Assembly (NCBI GenBank): GCA_037039685.1
Contig: JAWNGF010000012.1
Coordinates: 868,001-932,000, forward strand
Origin: Ceratobasidium sp. AG-K
Lineage: Eukaryota > Basidiomycota > Agaricomycetes > Cantharellales > Ceratobasidiaceae
Direction of reading: 5' to 3'
DNA length: 64,000 bases
Shown here: piece by piece, positions 21,214-34,700 of the stretch
How the letters are laid out: each line of letters begins with the position of its first letter
Position numbering within the stretch: position 1 is the first letter of the stretch
The notes under the pieces: generated by a model
Told to the model about the DNA's origin: nothing
Databases searched by the model: none
Seen by the model: the letters and a program-made list of their open reading frames with translations, nothing else
Position numbers and translations under genes: made by a program

Positions 21214-24200
21214 ATGGATGAACTAGAAATCATGTCAATATCAAATGGAAACCAATTATACCTTGATTTCACTGCTCATCCACTAGCTACGGCTCCTGAT
21301 TCTAAGTCAGTTAACAGATCGAAAAGATTCTCTGGGCGAGCACTCCTCAACTGCGGTGCAACCTCCTGTTTCATCAACCCTTCCCTAGCAAAAGAGGCAA
21401 ACCTTCCCCTTTTCCAACACAAAAAACCAAAGACTCTGCGAGTTATAGATGGATGAGAAGTCTTGTCTGGAAAAGTCACCCACTACACCAAATTTAAGCT
21501 TGTTATGGGAACACATTCCAGCAAAATAGAATGTCATGTCACAAACATTGGAAGACACCCTATCATACTCAGGATGTCATGGCTCAAGAAACATAACCCA
21601 CAAATTAATTGGAAAAATAGGACAATTGCATACACAAGCAAATTCTGCTCAAAAAACTGCCTAGAAATCCCGTCTACACTCCAAATTGCAGCTGAAACTA
21701 CATTACCAGAGGAATACAAAGAGTTCGCAGATGTATTTGACGAATCCAGATTAGAAGAACTCCCACCTCACAGGCCAACTGACATTAGGCTCGACCTCCT
21801 ACCAGAAGCTAAACTAAAGCACGGCCCTATTTACAAAACGTCCCCAGCTGAAGACAAAGAAATGAAGAAAGTACTAGAAACCCTGATCCGAAGGGGACAC
21901 ATTCAGATTTCTAAGTCCCCTTTGGCTTCCCTGGTTCTGTTTGTCAAAAAACCACATCCAGAAGATCCAAACAATCCAGAGTTACACTTTTGCGTTGACT
22001 ACAGATATGTGAATTCACTATGCAAATTCAACGCAAGTGGAATACCACTACTGGACCAATGGTTAAGGGCCCTGGAAGGATTCGTCATTGGCACTACTCT
22101 AGACTTGGCACAGGGATTCCACCAAACCCGAATAGCAGCAGGCCATGAATGGAAAACAGCATTCAAAACTCAATACGGCATGTACAAATGGAAAGTCATG
22201 CCCTTCGGTCTCAAAAACGCTCCATCAAGTTTCCAGTCCCTAATGAATTCTATATTCAGGGACATTATGGGGGTTTTCGTACTCGTATACATTGATGATA
22301 TCTTTGTTTTTTCCAAACGAGTCGAAGATCATCCAGGACACGTGAAAGAGGTGCTAAGAAGACTAAGGGAACACAAGCTGGTTGCAAAATTGAGAAAATG
22401 CAAGTTCCACCAAACCAAACTGGACTGGGTAGGATTGGTCATTTCCAATAAAGGAATCGAAACAGATCAGGAAAAGGTCACGGCGGCTATGAATTGGAAG
22501 GCTCCCAAGAATGTCAAACAAGTTCAAGAGTTCCTAGGATTTGTCAATTTCTATTGAAGATTCATTCAAGACTTTGCCAGCAAAGCCAGACCTCTATATA
22601 ACCTACTTAAGAAGGATCAAAAGTGGCAGTGGACAAGCAAAGAACAAGAGGCCATGAACGCACTAAAAGAAGCTCTTAAGGTGGCACCTGTAATGATGCA
22701 GCCCGATCAAAAAAAGGAATTTTTCCTTGAGACAGACGCGTTGGGATTTGCCACAGGAGCAGTTTTATCACAGAAGGATGAAGAACGGAAATTACACCCT
22801 GTAGCTTTTCTTTCCAAATCACTAAATCCGGCTGAACGAAACTACGACATTTTCGACAAAGAACTATTGGCAATCATTAGAGCCTTCAAAGAATGGCGGC
22901 ACTTACTCCAAGGCACAGAAAAAGCCATTCAAGTGATAACAGATCACAAAAATTTGGAATACTTCTCATCATCCAAACAATTGAACCAACGCCAGATCCG
23001 CTGGATGAATTTCTTGGTGGACTTCAACTTCCAAATCTTGTACAGGCCAGGAAGCCAAAACAAAAAAGCAGACATTCTCTCAAGGCGATATGACCTAGAA
23101 CCTTTGGGGGGGGTAGAGAACCAAGTTCTCCTCAAACCAGACATTTTTATTTCGGCTATTACCCCTGACCAGGAGATTAACGATCTAATCAGAGAAGCAA
23201 TCCTTGAAGATCCCAGATTAGAGGAAGCCCACAATAAGCTAAGAAACGGAGAAAAAGTCAAAGATTGGGGATACAGGGAAGGACTCCTAATGTTCAAAGG
23301 AAAGATCTTTGTCCCCAAGGATGAAACCGTCAGAAACCTGATATTGGAATTGCGCCATGACAATATTACAGCTGGGCATCCTGGACAAGCAAGAACATTG
23401 GAATTGGTCTCCAGAACTTACTACTGGCCAACCATGAAGAAATTTGTCAACTCTTATGTGTCACACTGCAAAACATGCATTCGAGTTAAACCATCGAACC
23501 AACTCCCCACAGGATTACTGCGTCCTTTACATATTCCTGAGAGACCTTGGGAAGAGATCTCCTATGACATGATTGTAGGGCTCCCAGAATCAGAAGGATA
23601 TGACGCAATCTTAACAGTAGTAGATTGGTTCTCCAAGATGGCACACTATCTCCCTTGCAAATCAACGACCACAGCAGTAGACATAGCCAATATCTTTGTT
23701 GCAAACATTTGGAAACTTCACGGCACTCCAAAAGCAACAGTCTTGGATAGAGGATCCACTTTCAACTCAAAGTTCATTAGGCATCTGTACAAACGGTTGG
23801 ACGTAAAACCTACCTTCAGCACAGCATACCATCCAAGGACAGACGGACAGTCAGAACGGGCAAACCAAGTTGTTGAAATCTTTATCAGGGCTTTTGCCAA
23901 CCATAGGCAAAACGACTGGGTGGCCCTGCTCCCTATGGCAGAATTTGCTTACAACAATGGAATCCAAGCATCCACTGGCAAAACCCCTTTCCAAATCTGC
24001 CAGGGTTTCAACCCTAGAATGAACATTGGGGAAGAATCAGACTATACTGTTCCTGAAGCTGATGCCCATGCGGAATTCCTGTTGAAAGGATACAACGAAG
24101 TCAAAGCCGCCCTCATCCTAGCAAATCAGTCCTATAAACACCACTTTGATAAAGGAGCCAAAGAACCAGAAGAGATAAACCCGGGAGATAAAGTCTGGCT

Positions 24201-24612
24201 CAATCATCAAAACATTTCCACAGACAGACCCTCAGTAAAACTCTCCCACAAAGTTTTAGGCCCTTACAAAGTAATGGAAAAAGTAGGGACTCATGCCTTT
24301 AGACTGGAGTTACCAAAATCGATGAAAGTTCATCCTGTCTTCCATGTCATGCTGCTCAAGAAATTCCACTCTGATCCCCACGGCTGCGAACCCGCTCAAC
24401 CACCCCCTATTGTCACACAAGATGGAGAAGAAGAATGGGAAGTTGAAGAGATCCTTAATTCCAAGAAAATCCGCTGCCAACTCCACTATTACGTTAAGTG
24501 GAAAGGGTACTCTCATGTAGACAACTCTTGGCAGTCAAAGGAAGATCTCAAGAACGCTCCTGAACTGGTTGATAGATTTCACAAACTCCATCCCACCGCG
24601 CCAGGCCCTTAG
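21214..24612 (+). pseudogene. C1 pol, two nonsense codons
   Basis: It has the same layout as the intact C2 pol (31745-35143): protease (LLNCGATSCFI, Asp to Asn), RT (YIDDIF), RNase H (ETDALG, FDKEL, TDHKN), integrase and chromodomain (WEVEEILNSK...KWKGY). TGA at 21454-21456 and 22555-22557 both stand where C2 has CGA. It stops 10 nt before the 3' LTR, leaving only the polypurine stretch AGGAGGGGG. Confidence 0.93.
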
Positions 24613-24622
24613 GAGGGGGTAA

Positions 24623-25034
24623 TGTCGTGAGCTGACTAAGCTCAGACATTTTATTCTGATTTTATATCTTTTTTTCCGAACACTTTCCTTTTTTGGTACA
24701 ATTGTCCTCTGGCGCTTAACTTGTATCATGTGATGTATTTGCCTTTTCATTTGATATTGGTGATACTTCCGGAACTTCCAGAATGTTGAGTCATACCTCT
24801 TATCTTGCTTATCATCGGTTGTACTCAGCTTTCCCACACTGATAGATGATGACGTGGCCTTGATCTCACATGTATATAAACCCAGAGGTCAAGCCGGTTA
24901 ACGACAAGGCTTGACCTGTTCTCCACTAGGACTTGCCTATTCAACTCTTTTACTATCACTACTCCTTGGGTTCTAAGACTTGTCTAAGTCGAACCCCTTA
25001 ACTCTTATATACCTAATTGACCCAAGTTGGGACA
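24623..25034 (+). repeat. C1 3' LTR
   Basis: 412 bp, TGTCGTGAGCTG to AAGTTGGGACA, preceded by the polypurine tract AGGAGGGGG (24611-24619). Confidence 0.95.
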
Positions 25035-25948
25035 CAGAAGAAGATTACTACCTTCCTCAGCAACATGGAACACAAGGAAGCAAAAGCATGGGTGTTGTAA
25101 GCTTCTTCTTAGTGGCTATGAGACAAGCCGCAATGGAGAGTGGACGGCACTAAGACCTAAACGACCTCTTGAACCACAACACACTTAAGTGTCTGTAGGC
25201 TCTTGAGGGTAGGGGTGGTTCAAAGTGTCACTCAAAAGGGATGTTTGACGAGACAAAACAAGCTGGGGTTACCAGGCTTGTTGGTCCTCTATATATATAT
25301 AAAAGGGAGGCCAAGTCATTCAAAGCGCAGCCACATGAGTCATAGCAGTCTACCAATCAGGAGTGTCCATATGAGTCATGCTGTATGAACAGACATGACA
25401 TGTACAAAGCACAGCTGCATTACACAATGTAACAGGAAAACCACAAGGAGGTGGCAACGCGGCGGGAAAAGAGAAACAAAACATAACATACACAGCCACA
25501 AGACTGGACGAGATGCAGACGAGTCCGATGGAGTGAGCAAGGCTCACAACAATGGGCTTTCAATCATCTTGAAAGAATTAACAAAAACCATTCCTATACT
25601 AGCAACCCTGATGCAATCTATTCCTGGTCAAACATGAAGGAAGACTTTCTCCTCAACTTCAGCAATCCAATGGCAAAGGAACAGGCTTCCAGGAAACTCA
25701 TGATAATCCAAATGAAGCGTTTGATTGACAATGCTCTTACTTCCTACATCACAGAGTTCAGAAGCTATAAAGCCCTTACCAATATTGGAGATGCAGCATA
25801 CAAAGAAGCCTTCAAACAAGGGCTAGCCCCAGAATTGCTAGCAGAACTAGCTGCCCTATACCTAATGAGTGACAATGTTGGAAACCTCAATTTTGAAGGA
25901 CTTGTAACGGCAACCATTAAAGTGGACCAAATGCTCAAAGCAAAATGA
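25035..25948 (+). pseudogene. Family-B gag, C-terminal part (with solo LTR inside)
   Basis: 25040-25092 and 25557-25948 join in frame across the solo LTR (KEAKAW then AFNHLERINK). The region has the capsid motif layout seen in family A. Its frame stops with TGA at 25946, and a degraded zinc knuckle (CIKCGSKDRFVQQC, His to Arg) follows at about 26113-26154. Confidence 0.82.
25093..25551 (-). mobile_element. Solo LTR, family A, in B gag
   Basis: 459 bp in reverse orientation with a perfect duplication ATGGG (25088-25092 and 25552-25556). Confidence 0.95.
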
Positions 25949-26289
25949 GGGTACAGATCAACATACATTGGAGGATATGGGGGTCAAAGAAGCAATCAAA
26001 CTGGGCAAGGCAATAAAAGGCAAACAAGTCAAAGTGAAAAAACTCAAGGTGAAAAACCAAAATTAGTTCCTGAAGAAACCAAAAAGCAATGTTGTCAGGA
26101 GGGAGCATGCATCAAATGCGGATCAAAGGACCGCTTTGTGCAACAATGCAAAAATGGATGGAAGGACCAAGACATTACATCTACCAAAGGAAAGGCAAAG
26201 GCCAAAGCAGGAGATCTGGAAGAAACTAGCAACAGCAAAAAGGAGTTGGGAAAAGCCTAGGGTGCTCTGCTTCCATGTCAGATGCTACC

Positions 26290-28478
26290 CATACACCCTT
26301 GATCTTGAGGAAACAAATGTACTATAGAGCAACAAATGAATCACCACTTGTCTCAACTCAGATCAAGGGAATCATGGATCCCACTCCCACACTTATTGAT
26401 TCTGGATCAACAAAGAACTTTGTCAATATCAGCTTCTGTTGAAAAACTCCATTCCCCTTATCAAACTACCAAAAGCAAGAGAAGTCATAGGAATCAATGG
26501 AAAAAAGCTACCATCAGTTGTTTGGTACAAGGTCCACCTCACCTTTGAAATCTCAGGAAAAAGTTTCACACAATGATGCTATGTTATGCCAACTGGAGAA
26601 TCCCCCCTAATTCTAGGGATGACATGGTTATCAGAAGCCAACCCTGAAATAAACTGGGAAACAAAGGAAATCACTTGGCAAAAGGAACCCATCATAGCAG
26701 AAGCAGCACTCCTAACAGAAATACCAGAAGAATTCCAAGACTTCAAGAAGGTCTTCAGCAAGGAACCTTTTAAGGAATTACCACCACACAGGGAATGGGA
26801 TTGCAAAATCAATTTTAGACTGGATACAGAACTACCTAAACCAGCATGGACCTATCCACTTTCTCCAATGGAAACACGAGTCCTGAGGAAACATATAGAG
26901 GAGGAACCAGCAGCAGGCAAGATTGTACCAAGCAAATCACCCATTGCATCACCAGCTTTCTTTGTTAAGAAGCACCAAGACAAGAATGTGGAACCTATGA
27001 CACTGGAGGAACTTTTGCAACTGGTAGTTGACCTCAGAGGGGTCAATATGATCACTATACCCAATCAATTCCCTCTACCACTACAGGAGGACCTTTGGGA
27101 AAAATTAAAGGAAGCTAAAATCTTCTCAAAATTGGACTTATGGCAAGGTTTCAACAACATTCAAATCAAAGAAAGCAACCAATGGAAAACAGCATTCAGC
27201 ACCAAGGAAGGACATTATGAATACAGGGTCATGCCATTTGGACTCATGAACACCCCAGCAATCTTCCAAAGGATGATGGACAAAATCTTCCATGACATAA
27301 AGTATATTTCAGTAGTGATCTACATTGATGACATTCTCATCTTCTCAAAGGACCAGGAACAACACCTAAAAGATGTCAGGGAGGTACTCAAGTGAATAGA
27401 AGAAAACAACCTCTTCCTGAAGATCACAAAATGCAAATTCTTTATTACCACAGTCACCTTTGTTGGTATTGTTATCACACCTGAGGGAATCTCCATGGAA
27501 AAGGACAAAATCAAGGCAATCTTGGAATGGTGCATCCCAAAGACAGTCAAACAGGTGCAGGCTTTCTTAGGCTTTGCAAACTTCTACCAGCAATTTGTTC
27601 AAAACTTCAGTAGTATTGTCAAGCCATTAACCAGACTGACAAGAAAAGAACAGAAGTGGGAATGGGGTGTGGAACAGCAACAGGCCTTTGACCAACTCAA
27701 ATCAGCAGTTACTAAGGATCCAGTATTAGCACATCCCAACCCCGCCAAACCCTACTTTCTTGAAACAGATGCATTGGGGGTGGCAATGGGGATGATTCTT
27801 TCACAACAACAGGATGATGGATACCTGCACCCAATTGGTTTCTTATCACAGAGTTTTATGGCACCACAAATGAACTATGACACACATGACAAGGAACTTC
27901 TAGCCATCATTACAGCCCTGAAACACTGGAGATTACATCTGGAAGGAACTAGGGAACCAATCACAGTTTCCTTGGATCATAGGAACTTGACTTACTGGCA
28001 AACAGCAAAAACCTTTAACCAATGGCACAACAGATGGCACCAAGAACTAGCATCCTTTAACTTTGAAATACACTACCAACCAGGAAAACTTTCCAGCAAA
28101 CCAGATCTCTTATCTAGACATTCTGAACATCAGGATATATCAAACGCAGAACAGATCATGATACATCAGGAGAGATTCAAAGGCTTTGTGGCGGAATTAG
28201 GAAGGGACATTATTGCAGATATCACAGAAGCATGGGAGGAAGATGAAGTACTTAGTACACTTGTCCTAGCAGTCAAAGACAGGGAAAATCTTCCGCCTAG
28301 TGTCAAAAAGCAGTTCAAGGATTACAAAATAATGGAGGGACTTCTGTGATACAAAGGTGCAATCTATGTTCCAGAAGATAAGGAGGTACGCTGGGAATTA
28401 CTATGACAACATCATGATTCACCACTGCTGGTTACCAGGGGCAAGCAAGAACCCTACAGCTTCTCTCAAGACAATACT
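26290..28478 (+). pseudogene. Family-B pol, protease to RNase H and start of integrase
   Basis: The protease motif TLIDSGSTKNF is retained. RT has VVDLRGVN, MPFGL and YIDDIL (about 27323); RNase H has ETDALG, HDKELLAI and SLDHRN. It then enters the integrase zinc-binding segment (GYQGQARTLQLLSRQY) and is cut by A2 at 28479. The frame is lost at about 26440, and TGA stops lie at 26576-26578, 27393-27395 and 28347-28349. Pol continues at 42690. Confidence 0.88.
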
Positions 28479-28619
28479 TGTTGTAAGCTTCTTCTTGATG
28501 GCTATGAGACAAGCCGCGATGGAGAGTGGACAGCACTAAGACCTAAGTGACCTCTTGAACCGCAACACACTTAAGTGTCTGTAGGCTCTTGAGGGTAGGG
28601 GTGGTTCTAAGTGTCACTC
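28479..28619 (-). repeat. A2 3' LTR, distal piece
   Basis: The first 141 bp (plus-strand order) of the A2 3' LTR, before the C2 insertion. The remainder is 35574-35900. Confidence 0.93.
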
Positions 28620-29034
28620 TGTCATGAGCTGACTAAGCTCAGACATTTTATTCTGATCTTATACCTTTTTTTCCGAACACTTTCCTTTTTTGGTACAAAT
28701 GTCCTCTGGCGCTTAACTTGTATCATGTGATGTATTTGTCTTTTCATTTGATATTGGTGATACTTCCGGAACTTCCAGAATGTCGAGTCATACCTCTTAT
28801 CTCGCTTATCATTGGTTGTACTCGGCTTTCCCACACTGATAGATGATGACGTGGCCTTGATCTCACGTGTATATAAACCCAGAGGTCAAGCCGGTTAACA
28901 ACAAGGCTTGACCTCCTCTCCACTAGGACTTGCCCAATTACATCCTCTTACTCATCACCACTCCTTGGGTTCAAAGACTTGTCTAAGTCAAACCCCTTAA
29001 CCTTATATATACCTAACTGACCCAAGTCGGGACA
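28620..29034 (+). repeat. C2 5' LTR
   Basis: 415 bp. TATATAAA near 28870, self-primer AAGGCTTGACCT at 28903-28914, matching PBS AGGTCAAGCCTT at 29037-29048. Confidence 0.95.
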
Positions 29035-29537
29035 TTAGGTCAAGCCTTTCCTAGCATTGGCTTTAAGCCCCTGCTCTTCCATCAAGTAGATAGAATGTAC
29101 ACGGGAAAACAGGCATAGTACAACGGTCAAAGAGCTATACTTGATATAGACCAGTAGTCCCACGTTGCTATATGCTGTCAGTGAACCCAATTGTTATCCT
29201 CTTTTGGGTCATAGCGGCTTTAGTCAGCTAAATACACCCTTACTCTGTTATACACTGTCGCTATCACGCCCGCCCAAGGCTGTTGATAACTGATAAGATC
29301 AGAAAAGGAGTATATAAAGCAAAAGCTTAGTGCCTAGCACCCTTCACATCCAAACCAACATCTCAAGGAAGCCAGATCCTCTCAAGCAAAAACTGGAAAG
29401 TGGTCAGAGCACCACCCAAGTTAACACTCTCATCCATCAAGAACCACATCAATTTCTCGTTTCCATCAGTACGCACTAAAAAGGGACTAATTAGTAACTA
29501 ACTAATTAACCTTAAAAGTGTTCCCTGCATTTTTTAG
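29035..29537 (+). other. C2 leader with probable intron
   Basis: A leader of about 500 nt with the PBS at its start. A candidate intron at 29469-29537 has GTACGC, CTAAC and TTTTTTAG and matches the C1 leader. No long frame and no ATG leading into the next ORF was found. Confidence 0.5.
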
Positions 29538-30329
29538 CCTCTGCGAAGCAGTCTTTAGACTAAAAGACTTTGTACTCGATCTAGACACCAAAATCGACGA
29601 ATTAAACAGTCAAATTGAAGTACTAGAAGAAGATCAAGTCAAACAAGCAGAGGATTTAAGGATCGAACGTACCAGAAACGACAAAAACTATAATCAACTC
29701 GAAGCCAATTATCAATCTCTTCATTCAAGGCTCGAGTTCATTGAAATCAACCTTGACAACACCAACAAGCAACAAGCCGATCAAGACCGTGTCCAAAGCT
29801 TAAATCTAACTGACACCAATATTGAAGTCAAGCGCTTACAAGAACAAACCCGCGTCTTGATTGAGAATTGCAACCAACTCATCAAAATCCAAGAAAAACA
29901 CACTCGAAAGGTTGAAAATCTCATCAACAACAACAAACGTCAGTGGTGTACCATTGAAACCCTTAAGGACAAAATCAAGGGCAAATACTGTCATCTCGCA
30001 GCAGAAGTGCGTATTCCTATCAACCAGGATTACCGCCTTCTAAATCACCTTGATACCATTGCACCCAACCCTTTTCAGTGGGACCAAGACCTCGACTCAC
30101 ACAGGAACAACATAGGGAACAGCTTAGACTAGAGTCCCTAAAACTCTTTATTGAAGACGTTCATTGTAACTACATATACAAACAGTACAACAAACTAGGA
30201 GTAATCAACGCGTTGTTCTTGGAGGATGAAAATCTTGAATTGATATTTCTGAGAAGTTTGCGCATCATCAAAGACAGAAGGGTTCAAAGAAGAATCCAGG
30301 ATATTTTGTACGGCCTTGGCTCCCAATAA
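29538..30329 (+). CDS. C2 coiled-coil accessory ORF (two frames)
   Basis: Frame 1 runs from the putative acceptor to the stop at 30132 (about 200 residues). It is dominated by a heptad coiled coil (DTKIDELNSQIEVLEEDQ; LQEQTRVLIENCNQLIKIQ), with a short conserved end, KGKYCHLAAEVRIPINQDY. Frame 2, in -1, runs to 30329 (charged, ending DILYGLGSQ). The frames overlap at 30078-30132. Neither has an upstream in-frame ATG that I can see. The same arrangement exists in C1. It lies between the leader and gag, an unusual place for an extra gypsy ORF. Function unknown; an oligomerisation or nucleic-acid-chaperone role would be a guess. Confidence 0.6.
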
Positions 30330-30356
30330 AAATTCTAAATTTTTGCCCACTCCATT

Positions 30357-31709
30357 ATGTCAAGAGCCCCATCACCTAGTCAAGGGGGATTTACCCAAAT
30401 TTCAGCAACATCCGGACCCAATGTAGTTGCACATGCAATCAATGCCTTAATAGACGAAGTGCAAAAAATTAACGGACATATTAATGCCTTAAATGGTATC
30501 ACTTCTACCTTAGAACAGGGCATTGACAATAACATTGCTGATATCCATGCTATTCAAAATCAAACGGCACAAATTGCACCACTTCACCAATTAATGAATG
30601 CAGTGTCTCAATCACTTGCAAACCTGGGTGCAACACCCTCAACCACTGCGTCAACAACCACCCCAGGATACAAACTCAAAATGCATTCCCCAGAAGAATT
30701 TTCTGGAGATGTAGATAAATTTGACGAGTTTAAGTCGCAATGTACTTTGTACATAAACCACACATCCCCACAAGCAACCACAGAACAAAAAATCACCTAT
30801 ATCATGGGTTATTGCAAGGGGCCTGCCTATGTATGGATGCAACCTGGAATTGATGCAGACACGGCAACAAGGGGAGCAACAATTTGGCTACATGACATGG
30901 ATGAATTCTGGAACAAAATGCAAGCCAGGTTTGGCGACGTTCACAAGATTGATTGATATAGACAACTATACAAGAAATTGACCCAGAAGAACTCTGTCCA
31001 AGATTACCTACGAGACTTTGTTACTTATTCATTGGTACTCAGGTACACTGATCGAGTACTTCGGGATGATTTCTATGACGGTCTTAAAGATGAAATCAAG
31101 ATGGCCATGGTGGCACAGAACTTTAAACCCCATGAAATAACAAGGACATTCAATCAAGTTCGTGAAAGAGCCCTGGAAATCGACTCCACAATGAATGCCA
31201 TTAATGCACCAAAAAGATCGCAAAACCTACAATCCAGCACTTCGAAACAAACTACTTCTAAAACAACCACAACCACCCCAAGTACCTCACTGGGTCAAAG
31301 ATTCAACATAAACAATTGTGTCTTTATGTCAAAACCTACAGGAGGGGTACAATACGGCAAAATCTCAAGCATTACCAGAAATGCAAAGGGCCGCCTCGTT
31401 CCACAGATCTCCTGGGACAATGGGACAAAAGGAAATGTCCCTTTTGGAGCAATTCAAAAAGACACCCGAACTAGTACCTTCAACGCTCCAATTATTCAAA
31501 CACCCAAATCGTCCACTCCTGCTAAAGACCCCAACGCAATGGATCTTGATGGGAAAGGAAAAGGACCAATGATTTGCTTCACCTGCGGTGGCAAGGGACA
31601 CTCAGCAAGAGTCTGTCCTTCCAAGAACACAGCCTCAGGGTTTGAAGCTCAGATTGAAGAAATCTCTTCAGACATCGAATCGGGAAAAGATGTCACCAAG
31701 GCTTATTAA
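30357..31709 (+). pseudogene. C2 gag with one stop codon
   Basis: ATG at 30357 (MSRAPSPSQGG). The layout is the same as C1 gag: helical N-terminus, EEFSGDVDKFDEFK core and CCHC knuckle CFTCGGKGHSARVC (about 31574-31615). TGA at 30954-30956 replaces CGA of C1 in an otherwise open 450-codon frame. The frame ends 35 nt before the pol ATG. Confidence 0.92.
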
Positions 31710-31744
31710 GGAGCCAAGTACTCGGTGATATATTAGCTAGTAAT

Positions 31745-34700
31745 ATGGATGAACTAGAAATCATGTCAATATCAAATGAAAACCAATTATACCTTGATTT
31801 CACCACTCATCCACTAGCTACGGCTCCTGATTCTAAGTCAGTTAACAGATCGAAAAGATTCTCTGGACAAGCCCTCCTTGACTGCAGCGCAACCTCCTGT
31901 TTCATCAACCCTTCCCTAGCAAAAGAAGCAAACCTTCCCCTTTTCCGACACAAAAAACCAAAGACTCTGCGGGTTATAGACGGACGAGAAGTCTCGTCTG
32001 GAAAAGTCACCCATTATACCAAATTTAAGCTTGTCATGGGAACACATTCCAGCAAAATAGAATGTCATCTCCCAAACATTGGAAGACACCCTATCATACT
32101 CGGGATGTCATGGCTCAAGAAACATAACCCACAAATTAATTGGAAAAATAGGATAATTGCATACACAAGCGAATTCTGCTCAAAAAACTGCCTGGAAATC
32201 CTGTCTACGCTCCAAATTGCAGCTGAAACTACATTACCAGAGGAATACAAAGAGTTCGCAGATGTATTTGACGAATCCAGATTAGAAGAACTCCCACCTC
32301 ACAGGCCAACTGACATTACGCTCGACCTCCTACCAGAAGCTAAACTAAAGCACAGCCCTATTTACAAAACGTCCCCAGCTGAAGACAAGGAAATGAAGGA
32401 AGTACTAGAAACCCTGATCCAAAGAGGACACATTCAGATTTCTAAGTCCCCTTTGGCTTCCCCGGTTCTGTTTGTCAAAAAACCACATCCAGAAGATCCA
32501 AACAACCCAGAGTTATGCTTTTGCGTTGACTACAGATATGTGAATTCACTATGCAAATTCAACGCAAGTGGAATACCACTACTGGACCAATGGTTAAGGG
32601 CCCTGCAAGGATTCGTCATTGGCACCAATCTAGACTTGGCACAGGGATTCCACCAAACACGAATAGCAGCAGGCCATGAATGGAAAACAGCATTCAAAAC
32701 TCAATACGGCATGTACAAATGGAAAGTCATGCCCTTCGGTCTCAAAAACGCTCCATCAAGTTTCCAGTCCCTAATGAATTCTATATTCAGGGACATTATG
32801 GGGGTTTTTGTGCTCGTATACATTGATGATATCTTCATTTTTTCCAAACAAGTCGAAGACCATCCAGGACACATGAAAGAAGTGCTAAGAAGACTAAGGG
32901 AACACAAGCTGGTTGCAAAATTGAGAAAATGCAAGTTCCACCAAACCAAACTGGACTGGGTAGGATTGGTCATTTCCAATAAAGGAATCGAAACGGATCA
33001 GGAAAAGGTCACGGCGGCTATGAATTGGAAGGATCCCAAGAATGTCAAACAAGTTCAAGAGTTCCTAGGATTCGTCAACTTCTATCGAAGATTCATCCAA
33101 GACTTTGCCGGCAAAGCCAGACCTCTATATAACCTACTTAAGAAGGATCAAAAGTGGCAGTGGACAAGCAAAGAACAAGAGGCCATGAACGCACTAAAAA
33201 AGGCTCTTAAGGAGGCACCTGTAATGATGCAGCCCAATCAAAATAAGGAATTCTTCCTTGAGACAGATGCGTTGGGATTTGCCACAGGAGCAGTTTTATC
33301 TCAGAAGGATGAAGAAGGGAAATTACACCCAGTAGCTTTTCTTTCTAAATCACTGAATCCGGCTGAACAAAACTACGACATTTTTGACAAAGAACTATTG
33401 GCAATCATTAGAGCCTTCAAAGAATGGCGGCACTTACTCCAAGGCATAGAAAAAGCCATTCAGGTGATAACAGATCACAAAAATTTGGAATACTTCTCAT
33501 CATCCAAACAATTGAACCAACGCCAGATCCGCTGGATGAATTTCTTGGTGGACTTCAACTTCCAAATCTTATACAGGCCAGGAAGCCAAAACAAAAAAGC
33601 AGACATTCTCTCAAGGCGATATGACCTAGAACCTTTGGGGGGGGTAGAGAACCAAGTTCTCCTCAAACCAGACATTTTTATTTTGGCTATTACCCCTGAC
33701 CAGGAGATTAACAATCTAATCAGAGAAGCAATCCTCGAAGATCCCAGATTAGAGGAAGCCCACAATAAGCTAAGAAACGGAGAAAAAGTCAAAGATTGGG
33801 AATACAGAGAAGGACTCCTAATGTTCAAAGGAAAGATCTTTGTCCCCAAGGACAAAACCGTCAGAAACCTGATATTGGAATCGCGCCATGACAATATTAC
33901 AGCTGGACATCCTGGACAAGCAAGAACTTTGGAATTGGTTTCCAGAACTAACTACTGGCCAACCATGAAGAAATTTGTCAACTCTTATGTGTCACACTGC
34001 AAAACATGCATTCGAGTTAAACCATCAAACCAACTCCCCACAGGGTTACTGCGTCCTTTACATATTCCTGAGAGACCTTGGGAAGAGATCTCCTATGACA
34101 TGATTGTAGGGCTCCCAGAATCAGAAGGATATGACGCAATCTTAACAGTAGTAGATTGGTTCTCCAAGATGGCACACTATCTCCCTTGCAAATCAACGGC
34201 CACAGCAGTAGACATAGCCAATATCTTTGTTGCAAACATTTGGAAACTTCACGGTACTCCAAAAGCAACAGTCTTGGATAGAGGATCCACTTTCAACTCA
34301 AAGTTCATTAGGCATCTGTACAAACGGTTGGACGTAAAACCTACCTTCAGCACAGCATATCATCCAAGGACAGATGGACAGTCAGAACGGGCAAACCAAG
34401 TCGTTGAAATCTTTATCAGGGCTTTTGTCAACCATAGGCAAAACAACTGGGTGGCCCTGCTTCCTATGGCAGAATTTGCTTACAACAATGGAATCCAAGC
34501 GTCTACTGGCAAAACCCCGTTCCAAATCTGCCAGGGTTTCAACCCTAGAATGAACATTGGAGAAGAATCAGACTATACTATTCCTGAAGCTGATGCCCAT
34601 GCGGAATTCCTGTTAAAAGGATACGACAAAGTCAAAGCCGCCCTCATTCTAGCAAATCAGTCATATAAACACTACTTTGACAAAGGAGCAAAAGAACCAG

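Larger units (their letters stand above)
18094..25034 (+). mobile_element. Family-C chromovirus C1, complete but inactivated
   Basis: 6,941 bp with 412-bp LTRs (18094-18505 and 24623-25034) and a perfect duplication CAGAA (18089-18093 and 25035-25039). The order is LTR, PBS, leader, coiled-coil ORF, gag, pol, polypurine tract, LTR. By eye about nine differences separate the two LTRs, nearly all transitions. Pol has two CGA-to-TGA stops relative to C2. It has no ORF3 after pol. Confidence 0.95.

Noticed and set aside
22944..23363. Antisense ORFs in family-C pol (also at 33475-33894 and others)
   Set aside because: They mirror the conserved pol codons in both copies and have no motif of their own; they are shadows.
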